This document shows, one piece after another, positions 35,348 to 44,463 of a stretch of DNA of 64,000 nt (positions are counted from its first letter, which is position 1; every line of letters starts with the position of its first letter). Below the pieces are notes generated by a model that worked only from the letters and a program-made list of their open reading frames with translations, did not search any database and had not been told where the DNA came from. This stretch comes from Sutterella massiliensis (GTDB lineage Bacteria; Pseudomonadota; Gammaproteobacteria; Burkholderiales; Burkholderiaceae_F). The translations under genes were made by a program, and so were the position numbers. The stretch is taken from contig NZ_JACJJC010000002.1 in the NCBI RefSeq assembly GCF_016899755.1, positions 1 to 64,000 of the forward strand, read 5' to 3'.

Positions 35348-35493
35348 GAGACTTACCGCATTCGGCTGAGCGGCGGCAACGAGCGCTCGCTTCACCTTCC
35401 TCGAGAAGGACGTCTCATGTTCTAATGAAATTCGTCCGCTTCCGTGCATTCTGCCGCAGCGGTTTTTCTTCACTCAAACATGAGGTTCATATC

Positions 35494-36495
35494 ATGAAAC
35501 GTCGCACTTTGATAAGTGCCATCGGTGTGGTGGCACTGAGCAGTGCCTACTTCTTCCCGATGACGTCTTATGCTGCGGCGTTAAAGGGTGAAGGCGGCCG
35601 TCCCGTCCGCATCGTCGTTCCTTATCCGCCTGGCGGCCCGCTTGACGTCTCCGCGCGCGCCATCGCAGACGCCGTGAAGGACAAGCTCGGCACGGTCGTT
35701 GTCGAAAACCGTCCGGGTGCTGGCGGCAACGTCGGCGTCGCCTACGTCTCGAAGGCCGACCCCGACGGCTACACACTCGTGATGGGGGCGGTTGCAACGC
35801 ACGCCATCAATCCGTGGCTTTTCAAGAAGCTGCCCTACGATGCCGAAAAGGACTTCAAGCCCGTCACGCTCGTCGCGACGGCGCCGAACGTTCTCGTCAT
35901 CACCCCCGCCTTCTCCGAACGCACGGGGATCAAGAGCCTCAAAGACCTCATCGCCTACGCCAAGGCACACCCCGGCGAACTCAACTACGCCTCGGGCGGC
36001 AACGGCTCTGCGGGCCACATGGCCGGTGAGCTCTTGAAGAACAAAGCCGGCATCGACATGGTCCACATCCCGTTCGCAGGCGCCTCGCCCGCGCTTCTCT
36101 CGGTGCTTTCGGGCCAGACCGATCTCATCTTCGACAACTTGGCGAGTTCCGCTGCCAATATCAAGGCAGGGAAACTCATTGCGCTGGCCGTGACGACGAA
36201 GGAACGCACGGCGCTTCTGCCCGACGCCCCCACGATGACCGAGGCTGGTGTGCCCGACTTCGACATCTACACCTGGTTCGGTCTGATGGTGCCCGCCAAG
36301 ACGCCCGACGACATCGTCAAGCAGCTCTCCGACGCGATCGTACCCGCCCTTTCCGATCCGGAAATGACGAAGCGCTTTGCCGCTTTCGGCGCCGAGGCCG
36401 CACCGACCTCGCCCGAAGACTTCGGCAAGCTCATCGCCGAAGAGAAAGCGAAGTACAAGACGCTTGTCGCGCTCTCGGGCGCACGCGTCGACTGA
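35494..36495 (+). CDS. tctC: Tripartite tricarboxylate transporter substrate-binding protein (TctC/Bug)
   Basis: A 333-residue periplasmic receptor of the Bug family. The signal peptide (residues 1-27, SYAAA cleavage region) is followed by the family N terminus RIVVPYPPGGPLDVSARAIAD and the conserved VENRPGAGGNVG loop. It binds a carboxylate, usually citrate-like or aromatic acids, and hands it to the TctAB membrane complex encoded downstream. The start MKRRTLISA is set by TGAGGT upstream. It has its own terminator and is separated from tctB by 631 bases, so it may be expressed at a higher level. Confidence 0.93.
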   Translation: MKRRTLISAIGVVALSSAYFFPMTSYAAALKGEGGRPVRIVVPYPPGGPLDVSARAIADAVKDKLGTVVVENRPGAGGNVGVAYVSKADPDGYTLVMGAVATHAINPWLFKKLPYDAEKDFKPVTLVATAPNVLVITPAFSERTGIKSLKDLIAYAKAHPGELNYASGGNGSAGHMAGELLKNKAGIDMVHIPFAGASPALLSVLSGQTDLIFDNLASSAANIKAGKLIALAVTTKERTALLPDAPTMTEAGVPDFDIYTWFGLMVPAKTPDDIVKQLSDAIVPALSDPEMTKRFAAFGAEAAPTSPEDFGKLIAEEKAKYKTLVALSGARVD

Positions 36496-36510
36496 GGCTT
36501 CAGACACTCT

Positions 36511-36551
36511 GCAAAGCCCGCAGCAGCGATCGAACGCTGAGCGGGCTTTGC
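36511..36551 (+). terminator. Terminator after tctC
   Basis: An 11-bp perfect stem GCAAAGCCCGC / GCGGGCTTTGC (36511-36521, 36541-36551). The T run is contained in the stem, and the following sequence is only moderately T-rich. Confidence 0.65.
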
Positions 36552-37126
36552 GCTTTGAACGGACGGCATGTTCGTTCGGGGGCCCATGCGGACACAATGC
36601 CCGACTCGATTTGAGCGGTTGACCTGACGCCGGCTCGCTCAGGTGCTCTATGTCGCTCGAGTGCCGCAAGCTCGCGGCTCGCTCGCGTGACCTGCTTGAG
36701 AAGAGCGATGCAAAACCGGTGCGCGTTCTCGGGTCGCCCATTTGCGTCGCGTTTCGGCATGCTTAAGCAGCGAAAGGATGCGGGGCGAGTTCGGCTTCCC
36801 GTCAGCGTCTTTCAGAGATGCGCTGCCATTGGTTACAGCGGTACCTCGAATGACCGCTCCCCGAATGCCGTATGCTCGAGGACTTTTCGATCCGGCCCAT
36901 GCTTCTCGGGTAGTCCGCCGAACGCCTCACCTCGGTCACGCACCGAGTGCCGTCCCTCTTCAAAGCGCAGCAGAGCCCCGAAGTATCATCGAGTGCTCGC
37001 GATGCCGTTTGCCTCATCGTCCGACGCCGCTTCTTTCCTACGTCGCTCGGTGCCGGCAGGCTGCAGACAACAAACAAAGCCAATACGAAAAGAATCGCTC
37101 CCGAATTCCGAAAGGCACAAGCTCTC
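36552..37126. other. Gap inside the tctCBA cluster, no gene recognised
   Basis: About 575 bases between the tctC terminator and tctB. Frames exist on both strands but give low-complexity or Arg/Ser-rich products with no family resemblance and no ribosome binding sites. It may be decayed coding sequence or a promoter region for tctBA. Confidence 0.45.
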
Positions 37127-37591
37127 ATGCGCATTCAAAATCAAAAAGACTTCGCCGCCGGCATGTTCTACATCGTGATCGGCATCACGGCGATCCTCAC
37201 CCTCAAAGGCAACGAACTCGGCACACTCGCACGCATGGGGCCGGGCTATTTTCCGACAATCGTTGCATCGGGCCTCATCCTGACGGGCCTTGCCATCGCT
37301 ATCAAAGCGGCGCTTCGTGCGCCCGTTGCCGCTGACGACGGCAACATTCGCTTCGGCAAACCCATCTCGGCGCTTCTCATTCTCGGGAGCGCCGCCTTTT
37401 ATGCCGCAACGCTTCTGAAGCTCGGCTTTTTCCTCTCGATCGGCGGCATGATTGTGATCGCTTCGCTTGCACATCCGGCCTTCAAGCTGCGTGATGCACT
37501 CGCAAGCGCCGTCTTCCTCACAGTGCTCTCCGCTGCGCTCTTCATTTGGGGCCTGGGTCTCATTGTGCCGCTCTGGCCCGTTTTCTTCTGA
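37127..37591 (+). CDS. tctB: Tripartite tricarboxylate transporter small membrane subunit
   Basis: A 154-residue protein with four predicted transmembrane helices and the TctB-type N terminus (QKDFAAGMFYIVIGITAILTLKG, GPGYFPTIVASGLILTGLAIAIKA). It is the small membrane subunit of the sodium-coupled TTT carrier. The start MRIQNQKDF is set by family alignment; the ribosome binding site is poor. tctA begins 13 bases after its stop, so the two are translationally linked. Confidence 0.9.
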   Translation: MRIQNQKDFAAGMFYIVIGITAILTLKGNELGTLARMGPGYFPTIVASGLILTGLAIAIKAALRAPVAADDGNIRFGKPISALLILGSAAFYAATLLKLGFFLSIGGMIVIASLAHPAFKLRDALASAVFLTVLSAALFIWGLGLIVPLWPVFF

Positions 37592-37604
37592 GGAGCGTAC
37601 GCAA

Positions 37605-39116
37605 ATGGATCTCATTCAAAACCTGCTGATCGGCTTTGAAGCGGCAATTTCGCTCCAGAACCTCATTTACTGCTTCGTGGGCGTTGCCATGGGAACGCTC
37701 GTGGGCGTTCTCCCCGGCATGGGGCCTGTCGCGACCGTGGCGATGCTGCTGCCGATCACCTACGCGCTTGATCCTTCATCGGCGCTCATCATGCTCGCGG
37801 GCATTTACTACGGCGCGCAGTACGGCGGTTCAACCACGGCGATTCTCGTCAATATTCCGGGCGAAGCCGCCGCCGTCGTCACGTGTCTTGACGGCAACAA
37901 GCTCGCAAAAAAGGGGAAAGCGGGCACGGCGCTCGGCATTGCCGCGATCGGCAGCTTCGTTGCCGGGTGCTTTGCGACGCTTCTCATTGCCGCCTTTGCC
38001 GCCCCCATGACCGAGCTCGCCTTCCAGTTCGGACCGCGTGAATACTTTAGCCTCATGGTGCTTGGGCTTGTCGGCGCAATCGTGCTCGCCTCGGGATCGC
38101 TTCTCAAGGCCGTCGGCATGATCTTCATCGGGATTCTTCTCGGCTGCATCGGCATGGACGTCAATTCCGGCGCACTTCGTTACGTCTTCGGGATCGATGA
38201 ACTCATGGACGGCATCGACTTCGTGGCGCTTTCAATGGGCGTTTACGGCTTTGCCGAAATCATCCGCAACATCGAAGTTTCGGGTGTGCGCGAACCGATG
38301 CCTGCCGCCATCGGTCAAATTCTCCCGACGAAAAAAGATCTCAAGGAAGCTGCGCCCGCCATTTGCCGCGGCACTGTGATCGGGTCGCTCCTCGGAATCC
38401 TCCCCGGGGGCGGAGCGCTTCTGAGCGCCTTTGCGTCCTACACGCTCGAAAAGAAGTTGGCCGGCGACCGCGCCGATCCGCCCTTTGGCGAAGGCAACAT
38501 CCGCGGCGTCGCCGGACCGGAATCAGCCAACAACGGCGGCGCGCAGACGAGCTTCATCCCGATGCTTACGCTCGGCATTCCGTCGAACGCCGTCATGGCG
38601 CTTATGATCGGCGCGCTCATGCTCCACGACATCACGCCCGGGCCGCAGGTGATGGCATCGAACCCGCCGCTTTTCTGGGGACTTATCGTCTCCATGTGGA
38701 TCGGCAACGTCTTTCTCGTGATTCTCAATATCCCCTTGATCGGCCTCTGGGTGCGGCTTCTGCGCGTGCCCTACCGGCTGCTCTATCCGGCGATTCTCTG
38801 CTTTTGCGCGATCGGCGTTTATTCGATCAGCAACAATCCCTTCGACATCTGGATGACGATCATCTTCGGCGTCTTCGGCTGGATCGTGGGTAAACTCGGC
38901 TGCGAATGCGCGCCGCTACTTCTGGGCTTCATCCTCGGACCGATGCTCGAAGAGAACCTGCGCCGAGCGCTCCTCCTCTCGCGCGGCGACCTGATGACTT
39001 TCGTCGAAGGCCCGATTTCGGCAACGCTGCTCGCGATTTCGGCGTTCCTCCTCGCGATCATCGTCTTCCCGGCCGTACGTGCCGGACGTGAAAAAGCCTT
39101 TGCCGAAGAGGATTGA
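37605..39116 (+). CDS. tctA: Tripartite tricarboxylate transporter large permease
   Basis: A 503-residue inner membrane permease with about 12 helices. TctA signatures are present: LVGVLPGMGPVATVAMLLP near the N terminus and the repeat-related GSLLGILPGGGALLSAFASYTLEKK, plus GVAGPESANNGGAQTSFIPMLTLGIPSNAVMALM. It forms the translocation path for the carboxylate bound by TctC. TGAGGAG precedes the ATG. The cluster has no TctDE two-component system. It ends in a terminator and converges on the unknown gene at 39207. Confidence 0.95.
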   Translation: MDLIQNLLIGFEAAISLQNLIYCFVGVAMGTLVGVLPGMGPVATVAMLLPITYALDPSSALIMLAGIYYGAQYGGSTTAILVNIPGEAAAVVTCLDGNKLAKKGKAGTALGIAAIGSFVAGCFATLLIAAFAAPMTELAFQFGPREYFSLMVLGLVGAIVLASGSLLKAVGMIFIGILLGCIGMDVNSGALRYVFGIDELMDGIDFVALSMGVYGFAEIIRNIEVSGVREPMPAAIGQILPTKKDLKEAAPAICRGTVIGSLLGILPGGGALLSAFASYTLEKKLAGDRADPPFGEGNIRGVAGPESANNGGAQTSFIPMLTLGIPSNAVMALMIGALMLHDITPGPQVMASNPPLFWGLIVSMWIGNVFLVILNIPLIGLWVRLLRVPYRLLYPAILCFCAIGVYSISNNPFDIWMTIIFGVFGWIVGKLGCECAPLLLGFILGPMLEENLRRALLLSRGDLMTFVEGPISATLLAISAFLLAIIVFPAVRAGREKAFAEED

Positions 39117-39141
39117 GCGCACGAAAATCGGAAACACACCT

Positions 39142-39188
39142 AAGGCGCTGCCGATCATTCGCATCGGGAGCGCCTTTCTTCTTTTTTC
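39142..39188 (+). terminator. Terminator after tctA
   Basis: AAGGCGCT / AGCGCCTT (39142-39149, 39169-39176) enclose a second inner stem CCGAT/ATCGG, followed by TCTTCTTTTTTC. Confidence 0.8.
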
Positions 39189-39206
39189 TGCCCGACTCTG
39201 TATCGC

Positions 39207-39839
39207 TTATGCGGCGTGCGACCGATCGATCGCGAGCTTGAGCGAAGCGCACCAACGCTGCGCACACAGCAGATCATCGACGGATGCCCCCGGACAATCG
39301 CTTGCGCGCAGCGCGTTATCGGCGAGGAATGTTTCGATTAAGTCCTCGGCATTGAAGCTTGCGAGGTGCACACCCGCAAATGTCTCTGCAGGAACGCCTT
39401 TGACGCCGAGCGCAGCAAGGCGCGCTTCGTCGATCGTCGGAAAGGCGCTCATCCAACCGACAACGGGTACGAGTACGCCGCTTTGCCCGACCACAACGGG
39501 AAGCGCAATATCCTCTTCCGGTTCCGCCTTTTCCCCTTGGGCTTCGGCGCTCGAACTCGGAGACCCAGCGAGCACCACCGAGACGCTTTCGGCCCAGAAG
39601 CGCTTGGCGCGCAGCCGATCTCGGAGCCAAAGAATGGGCCAGACGGCAAAGAGCGCCCAGAAGGGCGACGTGAGAAGCAAAGCGACGGCTAGCCATGTAC
39701 CGTCCGGCACGCCTCTCATCGAAAAAACGGTGCCGAAAATTCCCCAAAGCCACCAGACGAGCCAAAAGCGCCGACGGCGCGCACGCGGGATCGGGGTCTC
39801 GACCGCGCGATCGACGTCTTCAAGTATCAAACTCGACAT
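39207..39839 (-). CDS. Unknown two-helix membrane protein
   Basis: A 210-residue protein that I do not recognise. An Arg-rich N-terminal stretch (PRARRRRF) precedes two adjacent hydrophobic helices (about 25-42 and 49-72), Trp-rich. A soluble C-terminal region of about 130 residues follows. Composition matches the GC-rich chromosome. Its start overlaps by 13 bases the end of the AT-rich gene upstream, so the two are probably read from one leftward transcript now. The ribosome binding site is weak (AAGAAATAA). Function unknown. Confidence 0.6.
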   Translation of the reverse strand: MSSLILEDVDRAVETPIPRARRRRFWLVWWLWGIFGTVFSMRGVPDGTWLAVALLLTSPFWALFAVWPILWLRDRLRAKRFWAESVSVVLAGSPSSSAEAQGEKAEPEEDIALPVVVGQSGVLVPVVGWMSAFPTIDEARLAALGVKGVPAETFAGVHLASFNAEDLIETFLADNALRASDCPGASVDDLLCAQRWCASLKLAIDRSHAA

Positions 39840-40636
39840 TTATTTCTTGCTTGAGCCACTTTTCTCAATGCACATATGAAATATTTCTTCACCTTATCAT
39901 TTGTGTCCCATGCATCAATTTTCATTATATTTTCTGGGTATCTACATTTATATAAAACAACCCCTTCTTCCTCATAGATTTCGATATCCCTTGTCATTTC
40001 AAATTCTTTTTCCCTCCTAAAATATATTAAATCCAAGACGGTAACACCTAAAATATTTTTAATCTCCTTTAGATTATCAATTATTTCTTTTGAAGAAAAT
40101 TTATCCTGTACTGATTTTGTCTCAAAATAAACAAATAAAACCTTCTTTCCACTTAAATCCGTATATAGTCTTTTTATTCTTCTTAGATACTTATTTTTAA
40201 TTTGCTGAAAACACTCAAGAGGATTTTCCACATATATACCCAAATCTTTTTTTGTAAAATCATGAGGATGATAGAACCCTGTACGTTTATTTGTCGCAAC
40301 GTACGATCCCTCTTGCTCGTCGCTCAAGCAAAATTCTAAATCTTCTACATTTAGAAAATTCTCAAAATTATTTTTTATCAGCGAAAATCGACTAGATATA
40401 CCACCTTTAGCAATCCAGTCAAATGGGAAAGACGCCTTTCTTAAAAAATTTTGCCTCAACAAATGCGCAGATATACAATTATCCCCTAATGAAATACAAA
40501 AATCATAATTTGAATTTATACCCCTATTCGCAAATTGAATTGCAAAATTTCTGAAAATTTTAGGTATGAAATGTCTTGCTAACCGACTCTCACCTGGAGT
40601 AAATCTTATTTTGTAAACATTCATTTTTTCATTCAT
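39827..40636 (-). CDS. DUF1796-like putative cysteine peptidase, AT-rich insert
   Basis: A 269-residue protein whose segment DFCISLGDNCISAHLLRQNF... followed by FPFDWI (about 46-75) resembles the DUF1796 family. Those are putative papain-like cysteine peptidases often found in surface polysaccharide clusters. Cys54 in SLGDNC would be a candidate nucleophile. The gene is strikingly AT-rich with A/T-ending codons, unlike both neighbours, which suggests recent transfer. Its last few codons run into GC-rich sequence and overlap the start of the next gene, so the native C terminus may have been lost. Activity is unproven for the family. Confidence 0.7.
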   Translation of the reverse strand: MNEKMNVYKIRFTPGESRLARHFIPKIFRNFAIQFANRGINSNYDFCISLGDNCISAHLLRQNFLRKASFPFDWIAKGGISSRFSLIKNNFENFLNVEDLEFCLSDEQEGSYVATNKRTGFYHPHDFTKKDLGIYVENPLECFQQIKNKYLRRIKRLYTDLSGKKVLFVYFETKSVQDKFSSKEIIDNLKEIKNILGVTVLDLIYFRREKEFEMTRDIEIYEEEGVVLYKCRYPENIMKIDAWDTNDKVKKYFICALRKVAQARNKCRV

Positions 40637-40759
40637 TTATGAGGCCCTTCTATTCTCTATCAAAAGATTAATTTATATCTTCGAAATATTACAAGAATAA
40701 TTCTTGTCGCAAAAATAGAGGGTAAAGCCGTAGCACCATTTGCAAGACTAAATTTAGGA
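40637..40759. other. AT-rich spacer of the insert
   Basis: This spacer between the DUF1796-like gene and the RlmN-like stop codon shares the AT-rich composition of the insert. The composition changes back to GC-rich within about ten bases of the RlmN-like stop. No inverted repeat or target duplication is obvious. Confidence 0.45.
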
Positions 40760-41812
40760 TCACTTCAATTCTCGAGCGCGTAACTGCCCACATCCGCCAT
40801 CCACATCCTGTGCCGCCGAATCACGAAGCGTTGCAATGACGCCGCGGGAGCGCAGGCACCGCACAAGCGATGCCGCATGTTCACGCTCGGGCCGCTTGAA
40901 GGGGCTTCCATCGACAGCATTGACGGGGATGAAATTCACCATCATGTAGCGGTCTTGGAGCTTGTCGGCCAAGCACTCGATTTCTGCCGTCGAATCGTTG
41001 ACACCCTCAATCAGCGTCCACTGAATTTGCGCGGGGTACCCGGTTTTCTTGGCCCACTGATCGGCGGCCTCGATAAGTTCGTCCACCGTCATCCGGGTGC
41101 CGTGCGGTAGAAGCTTTTTGCGTTTCTCGTCGTCTACCGTGTGAAGCGATACGGCCAGTGCAGGCTTCACAGCACTTTTGTCCAAAGCAGCAAAGAGACG
41201 CCGGTCCCCCACGGTCGAGACCACAAGATCCTTGTGTCCGAATTCCCCGTACGTACCGAGCAGGTCTACGACGCACATGACTGCATCGAGATTGTGCGAA
41301 GGCTCGCCCATGCCCATAAAAACGACCTTTTTGGTTTCAGGGCGCAGCTTTCTCGCGAGCGCCACTTCTGCAGCTATTTCAAGGTCCGTCAGCTGTCGAA
41401 TAAGACCGCCCTGCCCCGTCATGCAAAAGACGCAGCCGACTGCGCACCCCATCTGCGTCGAAACGCAAACGCCTTTCCTCGGCAGAAGCACCGACTCCAC
41501 AGTCTGACCGTCAGCAAGCGTCAAGAGAAGGCGTTCGCTCTCGGGGTCCGAACCCGAGTGGCGACTGCGAAGTTCAAGAACCGCCTCCAGTTCACGGCGC
41601 AAACTCGGCACAATTGCGCGCATCGCTTTCGGATAGCGTTCGTCGTCGAGCTGCGGCCATTCACCTTTTCCGAGCCAAGCACGGAAAAAGCGGCGCACGT
41701 GTATGGGCTTTGCACCTGTAGCGAGCAGGTGCGAGCTGACCGCTTCGAGCGTCAAGCGCTTCTTTTCTGTCGGACTGGTCTGGCTATTTGTAAATTGAAT
41801 CGGAGAATTCAT
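40760..41812 (-). CDS. RlmN/Cfr-family radical SAM RNA methyltransferase
   Basis: A 350-residue radical SAM protein. The cluster-binding CxxxCxxC is CAVGCVFC, preceded by CVSTQMG. GMGEPSHNLDAV and the C-terminal SAAQDVDGGCGQL, with the methyl-carrying Cys, fit RlmN/Cfr enzymes that methylate C2 or C8 of adenosine in rRNA. It differs from standard RlmN around the cluster (FCMTGQGGL where RlmN has FCSTGKQGF), so it may be a paralogue rather than the housekeeping enzyme. The start MNSPIQFTN (ATG, purine-rich site) is preferred to an in-frame TTG at 41845. It follows rfbB by 61 bases in the glnA-ntrBC direction. Confidence 0.85.
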   Translation of the reverse strand: MNSPIQFTNSQTSPTEKKRLTLEAVSSHLLATGAKPIHVRRFFRAWLGKGEWPQLDDERYPKAMRAIVPSLRRELEAVLELRSRHSGSDPESERLLLTLADGQTVESVLLPRKGVCVSTQMGCAVGCVFCMTGQGGLIRQLTDLEIAAEVALARKLRPETKKVVFMGMGEPSHNLDAVMCVVDLLGTYGEFGHKDLVVSTVGDRRLFAALDKSAVKPALAVSLHTVDDEKRKKLLPHGTRMTVDELIEAADQWAKKTGYPAQIQWTLIEGVNDSTAEIECLADKLQDRYMMVNFIPVNAVDGSPFKRPEREHAASLVRCLRSRGVIATLRDSAAQDVDGGCGQLRARELK

Positions 41813-41873
41813 CTCGTCTTTCAGAGGACGTGGCGGGAAATACAAAGCTGATTGCGGGACCGCTCATGATGCA

Positions 41874-42893
41874 TCAAGATCCGCACGCTTTACGCGAAAA
41901 CCGCTCAACATACCAGAGAACTGTCTTTCTCAGCGCATCGTCAAAGGTGCATTCCGGCTTCCAGCCAAGCTCATCTCGAATTTTTTGGCAGTCCACCGCA
42001 TACCGGAAATCGTGTCCCGGCCTGTCGGCCACCAACTCGATCTGAGATTCGTACCGATCGCTCGGAAGCGGTTTGACATCGTCCAAGATGCGGCAAATTT
42101 GCGTTGCGATTTCCAGGTTCGTCCGTTCGTTGCCGCCGCCGACGTTGTAGGACTCACCGCTCCTGCCGTGATGAAAAACCGCATCAATGGCTCGATAGTG
42201 GTCGCCCACCCACAACCAATCGCGCACATTGGTCCCCGTGCCGTAAATCGGGATGACTTCGCCGGCAAGCGCTTTACGGATAACGGTCGGAATGAGCTTT
42301 TCGTCGTGCTGCCAGTAGCCGAAATTGTTCGATGAGTGGGTCGTCACGACATTCATGCCGAATGTCTGGGCATAAGAGCGAACAATCAGATCCGCCGACG
42401 CTTTACTTGCCGAATAGGGGCTGTTGGGGCGATAGGGAGAGTCTTCACGGAAAAAGCCATCCTCTCCAAGCGTGCCATAGACCTCATCGGACGATATCTG
42501 GTGGAATCGAGCCTTGTCGAGCTTTTTGGTTTTACGCCAATAGCAAAGCGCCTCGTCTAAGAGTGTCGTCGTCCCGACGATATTCGTTTGAATAAACCGG
42601 AAGGGATCGGCAATTGAGTTGTCGACGTGGCTCTCGGCTGCGAAATGAATCACACCGTCGACGGCGTATTCCTCCAGGAGACTCCTCACCAGAGAGCGAT
42701 CGCAAATGTCACCTTGAACTGGGATAACATTGGCGTTCTGCTTTTGCTTCTGGAAAAGTTCCTTATGCGCGGCATACGTCAGGAGATCCAGATTGATCAG
42801 GCGGTATTCGGGATATTTCTTTGAAAAACAAGCGATAAAGTTGCCGCCGATGAAGCCTGCACCTCCCGTTACAAGGATCGTTTTGTCAACCAT
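41874..42893 (-). CDS. rfbB: dTDP-glucose 4,6-dehydratase
   Basis: A 339-residue short-chain dehydrogenase of nucleotide-sugar synthesis that converts dTDP-glucose to dTDP-4-keto-6-deoxyglucose. The NAD-binding GGAGFIGGNF, HFAAESHVDNS, SSDEVYG and catalytic YSASKASAD motifs are present. The usual NNYGPYQFPEKLIP segment is here NNFGYWQHDEKLIP. No other rhamnose or deoxysugar genes are near. Its start overlaps the end of ntrC by 8 bases, which implies translational coupling to the nitrogen regulator. Confidence 0.92.
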   Translation of the reverse strand: MVDKTILVTGGAGFIGGNFIACFSKKYPEYRLINLDLLTYAAHKELFQKQKQNANVIPVQGDICDRSLVRSLLEEYAVDGVIHFAAESHVDNSIADPFRFIQTNIVGTTTLLDEALCYWRKTKKLDKARFHQISSDEVYGTLGEDGFFREDSPYRPNSPYSASKASADLIVRSYAQTFGMNVVTTHSSNNFGYWQHDEKLIPTVIRKALAGEVIPIYGTGTNVRDWLWVGDHYRAIDAVFHHGRSGESYNVGGGNERTNLEIATQICRILDDVKPLPSDRYESQIELVADRPGHDFRYAVDCQKIRDELGWKPECTFDDALRKTVLWYVERFSRKACGS

Positions 42894-44463
42894 GCTGAAT
42901 TAAATGCTCTTGTATTTTTCTGGTAATGGTATTGCGGCCAATACCCAGTCGCTCAGCAGCTTCCACTCGTCTGCCGCGAGATGAAGAAAGCGCCTCGTTT
43001 ATCAAAATCGTCTCTACTTCGCCTATGACGGAGGTCCACAGATCCGTTTCGTTCGAAGCTAAGCGTCCTTGTATATCTCTGGCGAGCAAAATCTGCCACG
43101 TTGACGAAGAAGCAGGTGTTTGGTTGTACTCAGAAGCCTGCCCTTTTCGTTCCTGTATTCCCCGATCGACTGTGCGAACCTTTGAGACGTCTAACGGAAC
43201 CGAGTCCTCCTTCTTGCGTAGGTCGGCAGGCAAATCTTCGACACGCACCTCGTGCGCCGGGGCCATAACGAGCAACCAACGGCAAAGATTTTCGAGCTCT
43301 CGTACGTTCCCAGGGAACGAGTGCTGCTCGATCACACGCAGTGCTTCGGGCGTCAGCACCTTCGGTTCAAGTCCGAGCTCCTGCGCGCCACGCGCTAAGA
43401 AATGAAGCGTCAGAGGCTCGATATCCTCCTTACGCTCTCTTAGGGGCGGAAGCCGAAGGCGAATGACATTGAGGCGATGAAAAAGGTCTTCTCTAAACTC
43501 ACCCGCCTTGACTCGAGCTTCAAGGTCTTGATTTGTCGCGGCAATAACGCGGACATCCGCTTTGATCGGATCGTGCCCGCCGACGCGATAGAACCAACCG
43601 CTGCTTAAAACGCGAAGCAGACTCGTCTGGAGCCCCATGGGCATGTCGCCGATTTCGTCCAGAAATAGCGTACCGCCCTTTGCCTGCTCAAAGCGACCAA
43701 GTCGCGTTGAAGTCGCGCCGGTAAAAGCACCTTTTTCGTGACCGAACAGCTCACTTTCGAGCAACTCTCTCGGAATGGCCGCCATGTTGATGGCGATAAA
43801 GGGGGCTCGGCTGCGACGACTGTGCTTCCAGATAGCGCGCGCGACCACCTCTTTGCCGGCACCGGATTCACCGGTAAGCAAAACCGTGACGTTGCTCTGA
43901 GAAAGACGTCCAATCGCACGAAAGACATCCTGCATCGCCGGCGCATGCCCGATCAGCGGCAGTTCGTTGCTGAAGGACTCGACCGGAAGCGACTGTGCTT
44001 CCTCATGTCGAACCGACGATTCTTCCATCGCACGCTGAATGAGTGCTACGGCCTTCGGCACATCAAAGGGTTTCGTCAAATACTCGAATGCGCCGCCCTG
44101 AAAGGACGATACGGCACTTTCAAGATCCGTATAGGCGGTCATGATGATGACGGGAAGCGTCGGCAGAAGCGCTTTGACCTTCTCGAGAAGCTCCACGCCG
44201 CTCATGCCCGGCATGCGGATGTCGGATACCAAAACAAGGGGCAGCTTCTTCGAATCACCAGCCTCGACCATACGCTTGAGTGCGTCGAGCGCATCCGCCG
44301 CATTGTCGAAGGCTTTAGCAGTAATCGACGCTTTCGCAAGCGCTTTTGTGAGCACCCAGCGAATGGCCCGATCGTCATCCACGACCCACACGGCGGCCGA
44401 CTGCTCCGGCAGATGCTGCCGCGCAAAAGCATCGTCTTCATGACCGAAAGTCGATCCCGTCAT
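42886..44463 (-). CDS. ntrC: Nitrogen regulation protein NR(I), sigma-54 activator
   Basis: A 525-residue response regulator. The receiver domain has phosphoacceptor Asp81 in [11 protein letters not shown]. The AAA+ domain has Walker A GESGAGKE, the sigma-54-contacting GAFTGA loop and Walker [13 protein letters not shown] Fis-type helix-turn-helix closes the protein ([20 protein letters not shown]). It activates sigma-54 promoters such as that of glnA when nitrogen is limiting. An N-terminal extension of about 22 residues precedes the receiver. Start and ntrB stop overlap as ATGA. Confidence 0.96.
   Translation of the reverse strand: MTGSTFGHEDDAFARQHLPEQSAAVWVVDDDRAIRWVLTKALAKASITAKAFDNAADALDALKRMVEAGDSKKLPLVLVSDIRMPGMSGVELLEKVKALLPTLPVIIMTAYTDLESAVSSFQGGAFEYLTKPFDVPKAVALIQRAMEESSVRHEEAQSLPVESFSNELPLIGHAPAMQDVFRAIGRLSQSNVTVLLTGESGAGKEVVARAIWKHSRRSRAPFIAINMAAIPRELLESELFGHEKGAFTGATSTRLGRFEQAKGGTLFLDEIGDMPMGLQTSLLRVLSSGWFYRVGGHDPIKADVRVIAATNQDLEARVKAGEFREDLFHRLNVIRLRLPPLRERKEDIEPLTLHFLARGAQELGLEPKVLTPEALRVIEQHSFPGNVRELENLCRWLLVMAPAHEVRVEDLPADLRKKEDSVPLDVSKVRTVDRGIQERKGQASEYNQTPASSSTWQILLARDIQGRLASNETDLWTSVIGEVETILINEALSSSRGRRVEAAERLGIGRNTITRKIQEHLIQHG

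Noticed and set aside
39840..40760. Prophage or transposon explanation for the AT-rich insert
   Set aside because: No integrase, transposase, terminal inverted repeats or target duplication could be seen.
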